Origin: Dongia_B sp035539075
GTDB lineage: Bacteria; Pseudomonadota; Alphaproteobacteria; Dongiales; Dongiaceae
NCBI GenBank assembly: GCA_035539075.1
Contig: DATLJB010000005.1
Span: 62,001 to 126,000, forward strand
Length of the DNA: 64,000 nucleotides
Direction: 5' to 3'
In this document: piece after piece, positions 57,701 through 64,000 of the stretch
Numbering within the stretch: the first letter of the stretch is position 1
Layout: each line of letters opens with the position of its first letter
Position numbers and translations under genes: made by a program
Notes under the pieces: generated by a model
Databases searched by the model: none
The model's input: the letters and a program-made list of their open reading frames with translations, nothing else
Told to the model about the DNA's origin: nothing

Positions 57701-58485
57701 TCGCCGATGCGACGATCAATCTCGGCGATGTCCTGGTCGATAACCTGGTCTTCTCGGTCGATCTGGCCGCTCAGGGTTTCCCCGGCGTTATTGAAAACGG
57801 GCATCTGATCGGCGGGTCACTGCTCGCCAACGACAATGCCGGCGCCGCTTGGTCGGCGAACGACAACGCACCGTTCTGGTCGGCGAACGACAATGACCCG
57901 GCCTGGCGCAACGGCTATCAGGCCATGAGCTATACGGCGACGATCCTGCCCGGGTCGGAAGACGTGCCATCCACCATGAAGATCTCGTCTTCGATCTCGG
58001 GCGGGTCCTGGCAGGTGCTTTACCGCACCAATGGGGATGCCGCGGCCTGGTCGACCGATGACAGCGCGCCCTATTGGACATCTGACACCGATCCGGCCTG
58101 GGCTGATCTAAGCGAGTTCACGCCCTTCCCGGCATCACTCGATGCAACTCGGCAGCAATACCAGATCAAGGTCACCACCAGTGCCGGAATCGAGATCGGC
58201 CGGATTTACGCGCTCGAGGTGCTGTTCGACGTGCCGGACGAGAGCGAGATCGTGCGCAACATCGCCGTCGGAATCGATGGTGCAATCATTCCGATCACCA
58301 AATCCTACCGCTCGATCAAGCTGATCCGCTACGGCCTCGACGATGATGGCGGATCAGCGGTGAACGCCAGGACGCTCGATTACAGCGCCACGGCGCCCCG
58401 CGTCGGCTGCTTCAACGGATCCGCCCAGCCCACCACAGGTCTTATCGATTACGCCGAGATCCTCGGCATCAAGAGGTCAGCATGA
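54724..58485 (+). CDS. J-like central tail tip protein
   Basis: 1253 residues. Residues ~15-125 look like the fused gpI/ubiquitin-like region followed by GG-rich and hydrophobic segments; then FGRWRYTPPNGANPYTEIDG, the hub domains (KFSIVRDVPQTVPMQHFTPR), two FN3 repeats near 800-1000, and a C-terminal part with repeated WSANDN motifs. As in lambda gpJ, the C-terminus decides host binding. Start is two codons after NlpC/P60. Confidence 0.9.
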   Translation: MIQQSVPSTRQELLSGARVVARPSPLSDRVIDIQVAAGSTVAEIFFEAGMNPKFIRHMQCWLVTADPKKNPVLIPLDRWEFVRPKPGITVTFRMAPHGGAGGQKGTLGIILRAVVVVIAAIATWYVGGVGGLAASAGFSASAAAAAGAAAGAVVSIAGNLAISALVPPSLPSTGNSGKASSPTYSISGTRNAANPYGPIPRVFGRWRYTPPNGANPYTEIDGNDQYVRCLFMLGYGPLDITDLKLGDTPLSNYQNVETVIHYGYSDDAPLSLYSNSPREQPISIDVTHAAGWVLQTTDLDTDEISLDLTFDRGLFHTNKKGNRHASNAVFQFQYSVASANAWVDLGQQTYIDNSTSPVRRSFRFKPPARGQYDVRVMRISEDDGDNESTHAVWTAIRSIQYGDPVTIRGVAMVELRIKGTDQLNGVVDNFNCLCTSVLPVWDGNTWTPKPTRNPAWCYLEVLRGRGNKRAVTDDRIYLPDFLDWSIACEKLASDGTAVYCCDGVIDYQSTVGQALQDIAAAGRATPGWRDGKFSIVRDVPQTVPMQHFTPRNSRGGQWTKTFAEQPHAIKIQFWNEEKGYQQDELYVYADGYDKTNASKFETLTLSFLARKNQIWRDARYFMAVAKLRPVQYTRSVDPEYLACRRGDMVVVADDVMLVGLGSGRIQSVTVDGQGRGTALTLDETFIMEAGKTYALRIRRGTGDHQLISIQTEPGQTSILTPILPIAAANLPSPDDLASFGETGLETAQMLVYSVAPDSDLGATLTLIDASPAVHDADQGPIPAFDAGITTAIPIAARRPPQPRILSVQSDENVTTIAQDGSLQLRIRVTLLPLTGGDVPATLLEAKYRPTDGAGDYTFIPRVAASSPSIDITPVQDGLAYDVLIRSIAANGATSEWTSELNYTVIGTDTPPPDPTVLRINGSKANWLYPDPPIDLAGFEVRARPGTTRRWDDAQLLQNGFVTICEADISNLGSGPWVVMVKAKDRAGHYSDGFADATINLGDVLVDNLVFSVDLAAQGFPGVIENGHLIGGSLLANDNAGAAWSANDNAPFWSANDNDPAWRNGYQAMSYTATILPGSEDVPSTMKISSSISGGSWQVLYRTNGDAAAWSTDDSAPYWTSDTDPAWADLSEFTPFPASLDATRQQYQIKVTTSAGIEIGRIYALEVLFDVPDESEIVRNIAVGIDGAIIPITKSYRSIKLIRYGLDDDGGSAVNARTLDYSATAPRVGCFNGSAQPTTGLIDYAEILGIKRSA

Positions 58486-60029
58486 CAATGACAACACCTC
58501 CGGCCGCTGGCGTTATCTCCGGCGCCAGCAATCAGGGCATTCTGAAGCAGGCACTGGAAGATACCCTGCAGGCCGAGAAAGAGCTTCCTGGCGGTGCCGC
58601 AAAATCCACGGTCACGATCGCAGCCGGTACGCTGGTCGTTTCCCAGGCCGCCCATGACGTCGATACGGAGGCCGCGGCATCGACGGACGACCTCACGGCG
58701 ATCTCGGTAACTGGCATCCCGAGCGGCCGCATCGTGACGCTATCATGTGCCAATGCCGGCCGCGCCACCATTGTTCGGAGTGGCATCGCTGGCTCAGGCC
58801 GTATCATTCTCGCCGACGGCCAGGATTACGCCCTCGACAACACCTCCAAGAAGCTGACCTTGCGGCTCGACGGAGCCGATTGGGTCGAGATTGGCCGGGC
58901 CAATGTGGCCGATAATCCAGATCTTGCGCTGCTATCCCTCGGGAACTTTGCGCCCTCCCAGCAGATCCTGCCGAACATGACGGTAGCGATCGCCGCTGGG
59001 TCTATTCTCAGCGGCACCGCCCTGACGAAGGTGGCGGCACAGAATACGACGACCATCACGGCCCCTGTGACCAACCCTCGCTGGGACATCGTTTACATCG
59101 ACCAGACCACTGGCGTAGTTGGCGTCGCCACTGGTACAGAGTCTGCATCGCCATCAGATCCAGCCGTCCCGAGCGGGAAGATACCAGTGGCACGCGTTCG
59201 CCTGACAGCTGCCGCAGTGACGATTCCAAGCTCGATTATCGATGATATTCGCCAGATCGGCGCCTCATCCTCGAGCGGCGTGTCGATCATCAGTTCTGTG
59301 CGAAATCTGAAGATGAGCCAGACGTCGGCCAGTGCATCATTCACCATCACCGCCGATGAAATAATTGTCGAAACAGCCCTTGGCGGCACTGTCTATCGCC
59401 TGGCCAGTTTCAATAAAACCGTCAACCTTGCGGCGACTGGTGCAGGCGGCATGGATACCGGCTCGGCGCCGGCCAGCGGGTTCATATCCGTCTATGCCGC
59501 CGTGAAGGCGGATGGCACAACGACGGCATTCGCATGCAGCACGGCAACAAGCTCAGGATCGGTATATAGCGGTGCGAATCTCCCCTCCGGCTATATCGCG
59601 ACGGCGCTTATCGCCGTTTTGCCAACGAATGGCAGTAGTCAGGTTCCGATCTCCTATCTGCGGGACCGGACGTTCTGGCATGGCACCCGGGTATTGCTGG
59701 TGAGCGGAAACTCAGGGTTGCCGACGACATTCACCAGTCTGTCAGTGAGTTCGGCTATTCCATCAAATGCCGTTTCCATGCACGGCATATTGGGTAATCC
59801 AGCGGGGGCGACGACCAACCCATTTTGTGCGCTCGCTGCCGATGCCACGGGGACGGGCGAGGTACAGGCCAGCAATAATGCATCAACCGCAACTGGCGTT
59901 ACGTTCGACAATTTTGCAGCGGCGATGCCGTTCTTCGGGCTGCCGATCATCACTGCGCAGACGATCTATTACAAAGCTCTCGGCGCAACAGTGGCTATAC
60001 GAGCCGAGTGCAGCGGCTACACATTCTGA
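58482..60029 (+). CDS. Tail fibre / receptor-binding protein
   Basis: 515 residues. LEDTLQAEKELPGGAAKSTV, then a beta-helical and T/S/G-rich body (NPRWDIVYIDQTTGVVGVAT, ISYLRDRTFWHGTRVLLVSG). Fibre-like composition and ATGA overlap with the J gene. Domain order resembles the DUF-type prophage fibre proteins with a chaperone-like small gene after them. Confidence 0.78.
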   Translation: MTMTTPPAAGVISGASNQGILKQALEDTLQAEKELPGGAAKSTVTIAAGTLVVSQAAHDVDTEAAASTDDLTAISVTGIPSGRIVTLSCANAGRATIVRSGIAGSGRIILADGQDYALDNTSKKLTLRLDGADWVEIGRANVADNPDLALLSLGNFAPSQQILPNMTVAIAAGSILSGTALTKVAAQNTTTITAPVTNPRWDIVYIDQTTGVVGVATGTESASPSDPAVPSGKIPVARVRLTAAAVTIPSSIIDDIRQIGASSSSGVSIISSVRNLKMSQTSASASFTITADEIIVETALGGTVYRLASFNKTVNLAATGAGGMDTGSAPASGFISVYAAVKADGTTTAFACSTATSSGSVYSGANLPSGYIATALIAVLPTNGSSQVPISYLRDRTFWHGTRVLLVSGNSGLPTTFTSLSVSSAIPSNAVSMHGILGNPAGATTNPFCALAADATGTGEVQASNNASTATGVTFDNFAAAMPFFGLPIITAQTIYYKALGATVAIRAECSGYTF

Positions 60030-60037
60030 GGTACGGT

Positions 60038-60442
60038 ATGACAACGCATGTCCTGATTGATGCGAGTGGAAACGTGGTGGCTGAGTTCGGCTCTCCTCAG
60101 CCAGATGAGACGCCGAATTATGCGGTTCTGCAGGATGATGATCCGAAAGTCGCTGCATATCGAAACCCACCACCGACAGAAGCAGATTATGTTGCCGCTG
60201 TTCAGGCCATGCTGGACACCAAGGCGCGGGAGCGCAATTACGACAATATCATGTCAGCCTGCACATACGCGGCCAGCACGATTGCCAAATTCAAAGCCGA
60301 GGGCGATGCCTGTCTAGCGTGGCGCGACGCGGTCTGGGCACAGTGCTATACCGATCTGGCTGCCGTGCAGGCCGGCACCATGGCGCAACCGACGGTCGGG
60401 GATTTCGTCGCCAGCCTGCCGCATTTGACCTGGCCATCCTGA
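60038..60442 (+). CDS. Tail fibre assembly-type protein
   Basis: 134 residues from the ATG at 60038. Beta N-terminus (THVLIDASGNVVAEFGSPQP) and helical C-terminus ending RERNYDNIMSACTYAASTIA, KFKAEGDACLAWRDAVWAQC, the DUF4376-like pattern of fibre chaperones. Follows the fibre gene by eight bases. Confidence 0.77.
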   Translation: MTTHVLIDASGNVVAEFGSPQPDETPNYAVLQDDDPKVAAYRNPPPTEADYVAAVQAMLDTKARERNYDNIMSACTYAASTIAKFKAEGDACLAWRDAVWAQCYTDLAAVQAGTMAQPTVGDFVASLPHLTWPS

Positions 60443-60443
60443 T

Positions 60444-60818
60444 ATGTCCTTCGCCATCTGGCCGCCCGCACTGGCTGGCGTTCCTGTGTCATGGCGCAAT
60501 TACCGCGAAGTACTACCGGATGCGGTGAAGCGGACGCAGAACGACACGGGCCCGGACAAGGTCCGTAGGCGCACAACGGCCGGTCTGCGGAACCTCTATG
60601 TCAGTGTCACGCTAAGCGATACTGAACTACCCCTGTTCAAGGACTTCTTCCGGAACACGACCCTGCGCGGGGCGCTGATGTTCGACTGGATACATCCGCG
60701 GACCGGTGCGCCTACCTCAATGCGGTTCGTCGCGGAGCCGCAATATAGCGTGATTGGCGCGACGACATATCGCGCAAGCTTTCAAGTCGAGATCACTGAT
60801 CCGGCACCCACAGCTTAA
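60444..60818 (+). CDS. Tail tip associated protein, paralogue of 53028-53756
   Basis: 124 residues. IWPPALAGVPVSWRNYREVL, QNDTGPDKVRRRTTAGLRNL and SMRFVAEPQYSVIGATTYRA parallel the C-terminal half of the 53028 product. ATG is two bases after the fibre-assembly stop. May be a tip domain acquired with the fibre cassette. Confidence 0.68.
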   Translation: MSFAIWPPALAGVPVSWRNYREVLPDAVKRTQNDTGPDKVRRRTTAGLRNLYVSVTLSDTELPLFKDFFRNTTLRGALMFDWIHPRTGAPTSMRFVAEPQYSVIGATTYRASFQVEITDPAPTA

Positions 60819-60843
60819 TCTCTATTGTCAGGAGTACAGGGGC

Positions 60844-61155
60844 ATGGACTGGCTGCAGTTCCTTGAAATCATCGCCGTACCGGCGTTTATCGGCTTGGCG
60901 GCCCTGTTCTTCTGGGGATATCGCGATCTCCGCGTCTATATCCGCGCGGTCGAAACAGAGACCGACAAGAAGCAGGCCTCGACGACCGCAAAATATGACG
61001 CGACGATCACAGCGGTGCGGCAAGAGATCCAGTCCATGACCATCTCGATCATGAAGCAGTATGTCCCGAAGGAGGACGTGTTGCGGCTGGAAAACCGCCT
61101 GATGGATGCCATCAGCAAGATCGACGAGAAGCTCGAGCGCATCATTTCCAAATAG
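60844..61155 (+). CDS. Membrane-anchored coiled-coil protein (103 aa)
   Basis: LQFLEIIAVPAFIGLAALFF is one N-terminal membrane segment; the rest is a coiled coil (EVLRLENRLMDAISKIDEKL-type heptads). CAGGAG and AGGGG are upstream. This is in the slot of a holin or i-spanin, but no second membrane segment or lysis motif is present, so the role is uncertain. Confidence 0.68.
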   Translation: MDWLQFLEIIAVPAFIGLAALFFWGYRDLRVYIRAVETETDKKQASTTAKYDATITAVRQEIQSMTISIMKQYVPKEDVLRLENRLMDAISKIDEKLERIISK

Positions 61156-61164
61156 GAGATCGCC

Positions 61165-61533
61165 ATGAAGATGCTTGCCGGGGCCGCTTTCGCGGTCCTT
61201 TTGCTTTTCGGCATTAACGGCCATGCGAGCGCGGGGGATGCCTGCCTCTCCGCGCCGGATAAGATCGGTTTGGTCACAGCAAAGTCAGATGGCTGGGTTA
61301 CCGATATCCTGGAGAACCAGACAGGCGCGCTGGCGCAGCAATCACTAGCCTTCATCAATTCGATCCCCGAACCCAGCAACGACACGGCCGATAGCCTGGT
61401 CTTCTTCCGGGGCACGAATGCAGCCACGAAGGAAGTCGATAATCGCGTCCTGCTCCTGACCGGCGGCTGCGTCACGGCGATGTACCGGCTGACTCCGGCC
61501 GAGGTCGCCAAGCTGCTCGGCGAAGGCGTGTGA
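61165..61533 (+). CDS. Exported small protein (122 aa)
   Basis: Signal peptide MKMLAGAAFAVLLLFGINGH with AXA-type cleavage (HASA), then a 98-residue domain with two cysteines. It follows the coiled-coil gene by nine bases. A periplasmic phage factor; could be an o-spanin-like or inhibitor, no family recognised. Confidence 0.7.
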   Translation: MKMLAGAAFAVLLLFGINGHASAGDACLSAPDKIGLVTAKSDGWVTDILENQTGALAQQSLAFINSIPEPSNDTADSLVFFRGTNAATKEVDNRVLLLTGGCVTAMYRLTPAEVAKLLGEGV

Positions 61534-61539
61534 TAGAGC

Positions 61540-62832
61540 ATGGGTATCAGCGTCAGATATATCCTCGATCCGAACCTTGAGCGGTTCGCCACTTCCCGGC
61601 AATGGGAAGTGCTGAAGGCGCTCGAAGAGCACGGCTCAGAGCTGAAGGCGGCCAAAGCACTCGGGTGTGTGAAGAATATCATCGGCCAGACGAAAAAGGC
61701 CGTGCTGAAAAAGGCGGCCCAGAATGGATATGCCCCGGATCATGACCTGATCCATATCGTTCCAGATGGTTTGAAGCTTGGTGGAACATCGATCCGCTAC
61801 GGCCCGAATGGGGAAATCCAGCAATACTGGAACAAGACCAAGGCCGCCGGCCGCGACCCGGAAGAGACAATCCGACTCCCCGACCCCAAGACCATCGTCA
61901 AGGTATCTACCAATTTCGACAACCAAGGCCTCGTTGCCCAGCAATGGGTGACCGAGAAGCCATCCGATGTGCAGCGGGAAAAGCTCTGGCGGGAGTTCGC
62001 CGCAGAGCTGTCGGCCGATCTGCCGAGGGTCAAATCGCTGCCGGCGCCGAAGCGCGCCGCTGAACATCTCATGGCCTGTTACCCGGTCGGCGACCATCAT
62101 CTGGGCATGTTGTCATGGGACCAGGAGACTGGCCAGAACTACGACCTGACCATTGCCGAGCAATCCCTCGTTTCTGCGACCGACCATCTGGTCCGTGCTG
62201 TCCCGGCGTGTGAGCGCGCCGTTATCGCCTTCCTCGGCGATTATCTGCATTACGATTCCTTTGAGACAGTAACGCCGACCAGCAGAAACATGCTGGATGC
62301 CGACGGGCGGTTTCCCAAGATGGTGCGCGCCGGCATCCGCGCGATGCGCTATCTGATCGAAACGGCCGCAAGGTATCACCAGTCGGTTCACGTCAAGGTC
62401 GAGATCGGCAATCATGATCTATCGTCGTCCGTATTCCTGATGGAATGCCTGGCGAACATCTATGAGAAAGAGCCGCGCATCACGATCGACACGTCGCCGA
62501 TGCATTACCACTATTTCGATTTCGGCAAGAACCTGGTGATGACGCACCACGGTCACGGGGCCAAGATGCAGGATCTTCCCCTGATCATGGCGCATGACCG
62601 GCCGGCAGAGTGGGGACGTACCGAGTTCCGCTATATCTGGACTGGCCATGTTCACCACGATTCGGTGAAGGACATTCAGCGCTGCCGTGTTGAGAGCTTC
62701 CGCATCCTCGCGCCAGCCGACGCATGGGCGTCTCAGAAGGGGTACAGATCAATGCAGGACATGAAAGCCATTGTCCTGCACAAGGATCATGGAGAGGTGG
62801 CGCGCCATATCGTCAACCCAGGCATGTTCTGA
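61540..62832 (+). CDS. Metallophosphoesterase with N-terminal HTH-like region
   Basis: 430 residues. A helical N-terminus (QWEVLKALEEHGSELKAAKA) like winged/HTH phage proteins; then GDHHLGMLSWD, ERAVIAFLGDYLHYDSFE, VEIGNHDLSSS, MTHHGHGAKMQ and YIWTGHVHHDSVK provide the metal ligands (GD-x-H, GD-x-x-H, GNHD, H, GHVH) of calcineurin-like phosphoesterases. Such proteins occur in siphovirus late regions, perhaps as DNA repair phosphatases or nucleases. Confidence 0.87.
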   Translation: MGISVRYILDPNLERFATSRQWEVLKALEEHGSELKAAKALGCVKNIIGQTKKAVLKKAAQNGYAPDHDLIHIVPDGLKLGGTSIRYGPNGEIQQYWNKTKAAGRDPEETIRLPDPKTIVKVSTNFDNQGLVAQQWVTEKPSDVQREKLWREFAAELSADLPRVKSLPAPKRAAEHLMACYPVGDHHLGMLSWDQETGQNYDLTIAEQSLVSATDHLVRAVPACERAVIAFLGDYLHYDSFETVTPTSRNMLDADGRFPKMVRAGIRAMRYLIETAARYHQSVHVKVEIGNHDLSSSVFLMECLANIYEKEPRITIDTSPMHYHYFDFGKNLVMTHHGHGAKMQDLPLIMAHDRPAEWGRTEFRYIWTGHVHHDSVKDIQRCRVESFRILAPADAWASQKGYRSMQDMKAIVLHKDHGEVARHIVNPGMF

Positions 62833-63257
62833 TGACCGTCATCGCCTATCGAGATGGCATCATGGCGGCAGACAGCCTGATGCAGCTTGGCTCGACAAAA
62901 GCGCGGTGCCGGAAGATCGCGAAACACCGGGGCCATCTGATCGGCTTGTCCGGCAACGTCTGCCCGCCGCTTGATACATTCATTGAACTGTTCTTCTCGG
63001 AAGACGAAGACGACCGTCGGTTTCTATCGACGTTCGATTTCGACGCTCTGATCGTGACGCCGGCCGGAGAAATCCAGGTCTGGGAGCAGCGGCTATGTTT
63101 CGAGACGCCACCAGTGCCGTTCTGGGCAATCGGCAGCGGCCAGGACTGTGCCATGGGAGCGATGGAGATGGGCGCCACAGCGAAGCAAGCGGCGGCAGCT
63201 GCAATCAAGTGGGTCCCGAATATCGGCGGGCCAGTGACGACAAGGAGCCTCAAGTGA
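62832..63257 (+). CDS. Ntn-hydrolase-like (proteasome beta/HslV fold) protein
   Basis: 141 residues. MTVIAYRDGIMAADSLMQLG has the fold pattern of HslV: Met then Thr (nucleophile after Met removal), a D near position 17 and K near 33 (RCRKIAKHRGHLIGLSGNVC), and a later GSGQDCAMGAMEMGATAKQA. Small proteasome-like hydrolases encoded in phages near the end of the late operon. Activity is inferred. TGATG overlap upstream. Confidence 0.78.
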   Translation: MTVIAYRDGIMAADSLMQLGSTKARCRKIAKHRGHLIGLSGNVCPPLDTFIELFFSEDEDDRRFLSTFDFDALIVTPAGEIQVWEQRLCFETPPVPFWAIGSGQDCAMGAMEMGATAKQAAAAAIKWVPNIGGPVTTRSLK

Positions 63258-63571
63258 GCGAAGGCAGAAAAGACGATGGCGGCAAGGATCCGTGGCATCT
63301 AGCCCCCTTTGATGCTTTCCGGGCCATCATCAAGGTACTGGCATTTGGCGCACAGAAGTATGCCCCCAGGAACTGGGAAAACGGCATGGCATGGAGCCGA
63401 TGCTTCGCGGCTCTGATGCGGCACCTCACCTCATGGTGGGAGGGTGAGCCCTGTGACCCAGAGACGGGATTTTCTCACCTATGGCATGCCGGCTGCTGCA
63501 TCTGCTTCCTGATCTCATTTGAACTTCGTGCCATCGGCACCGATGACCGGCCAACGCGCCTAAAACCCTAG
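63254..63571 (+). CDS. dATP/dGTP diphosphohydrolase domain protein (DUF5664)
   Basis: 105 residues from GTG (GTGA overlap). PFDAFRAIIKVLAFGAQKYA, PRNWENGMAWSRCFAALMRH and PETGFSHLWHAGCCICFLIS fit the helical DUF5664 dNTP hydrolase family. Second pyrophosphatase-type gene of this phage, besides DUF550. Likely adjusts nucleotide pools. Confidence 0.85.
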   Translation: MSEGRKDDGGKDPWHLAPFDAFRAIIKVLAFGAQKYAPRNWENGMAWSRCFAALMRHLTSWWEGEPCDPETGFSHLWHAGCCICFLISFELRAIGTDDRPTRLKP

Positions 63572-63579
63572 GAGAAATC

Positions 63580-64000
63580 ATGCATCAGGTTTATCTCGCA
63601 GGCCCGATTACGGGCCTTACTTATGCCGGTAGCACGGATTGGCGAAAATATGCGAAGGACACTCTCGAGGAGGCCGGGATCAAGGGCCTATCGCCGATGC
63701 GCGGCAAGGAATATCTGGCCTCCCTTGCTGGCCCGATCTCTGGCACCGGCGAAGAGTATTCGCATCTTGGCCCGCTGTCGCTGCCGCGTGGCGTCATGAC
63801 GCGAGACCGCTTCGACGCAACCCGCTGCGATGTCCTGCTGGTGAACCTGCTCGGCGCCAAGGCGCCGTCGACCGGCACCATCATGGAAATCGCCTGGGCC
63901 GATTACTGCCGCATCCCCATTGTGTGCGCGATGGAGCAGACCGGAAATCCCCACGAACACATGATGATCAACGAGGCGCTGGGATACCGCGTGTCGACGC
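63580..64000 (+). CDS. Nucleoside 2-deoxyribosyltransferase-like protein (3' end outside window)
   Basis: HQVYLAGPITGLTYAGSTDW starts the family (phosphate-binding-like loop AGPITG), followed by MTRDRFDATRCDVLLVNLLG and APSTGTIMEIAWADYC with the acidic residue (E in ME-x-AWA) that attacks the sugar. GGAGAAATC precedes the ATG. It would swap bases on deoxynucleosides or hydrolyse them. The last 140 codons are seen; the stop lies beyond the window. Confidence 0.85.
   Translation, partial: MHQVYLAGPITGLTYAGSTDWRKYAKDTLEEAGIKGLSPMRGKEYLASLAGPISGTGEEYSHLGPLSLPRGVMTRDRFDATRCDVLLVNLLGAKAPSTGTIMEIAWADYCRIPIVCAMEQTGNPHEHMMINEALGYRVST

Larger units (their letters stand above)
3364..64000. mobile_element. 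Temperate siphovirus-type prophage (right end outside window)
   Basis: Begins at the tRNA-Val 3' end with an integrase on the minus strand and contains, in order, an early leftward operon, a repressor/Cro-like switch, a replication region, HK97-type packaging and head genes, tail genes with a frameshifted chaperone, tape measure, tip protein and fibres. No portal, capsid or terminase gene looks broken, so the element may be inducible. No second attachment site and no recognisable endolysin are in view. Confidence 0.95.

Overview
The window looks like the chromosome of a GC-rich alphaproteobacterium interrupted by a large temperate siphovirus-type prophage. No taxonomic marker gene is present, so this rests on composition and on the style of the proteins. 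Host DNA occupies 1-3363: the 3' part of a methyl-accepting chemotaxis protein, two tiny overlapping membrane ORFs, an FAD-dependent oxidoreductase and tRNA-Val(GAC). The prophage starts at the 3' end of that tRNA and runs off the right edge. More than 60 kb of it is visible; its right attachment site and lysis genes are not.

Left arm, minus strand, 3506-19065: a tRNA-type tyrosine integrase overlapped by an Xis-like gene, then a tightly coupled early operon in which most genes overlap by ATGA or TGATG. It holds small phage proteins, a HerA/DUF87-type ATPase with a complete tRNA-Gly(UCC) gene embedded in its reading frame, an HNH-like endonuclease beside a cytosine-methyltransferase stub, a DHH phosphoesterase, ASCH, DUF1643 and DUF550/MazG-like proteins, a ProQ/FinO RNA chaperone, a DUF968 nuclease, and a DUF6745 protein carrying 52 copies of a 12-bp repeat. 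One plus-strand membrane gene (12265-12765) breaks this operon.

Control region, 19086-23014: an early-left promoter under two 14-bp operators, a HigB/HigA-type toxin-antitoxin pair, and a LexA/CI-like S24 repressor followed by three exported proteins (two lipoproteins) in the same direction, which look like lysogenic-conversion genes. Three more operators of the same consensus lie between the repressor and a Cro-like gene.

Right early and replication region, plus strand, 22799-35565, with several minus-strand small genes between 23019 and 24536: a CII-like regulator, a tRNA-like cloverleaf RNA at 25852-25936, a ParB-domain protein whose tail has been duplicated by a GIY-YIG-type insertion, a VRR-NUC nuclease, HTH proteins, an MT-A70 adenine methyltransferase, a DUF1376-like replication initiator and its partner, an AlpA-like regulator and many small ORFs.

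Morphogenesis region, plus strand, 35643-60818: HNH, small and large terminase, HK97-type portal, protease and capsid, a methyltransferase/MptE-like fusion, connector and neck proteins, tail tube, a tail chaperone pair joined by a textbook A-AAA-AAC -1 frameshift site, tape measure, DUF1833, NlpC/P60, a J-like tip protein and fibres. The last part (60844-64000) has a membrane coiled-coil protein, an exported protein, a metallophosphoesterase, an Ntn-hydrolase-like protein and nucleotide-pool enzymes. The phage thus has HK97-like heads, a long tail of roughly 100 nm by the tape-measure rule, and an unusually large load of homing-endonuclease-type insertions.
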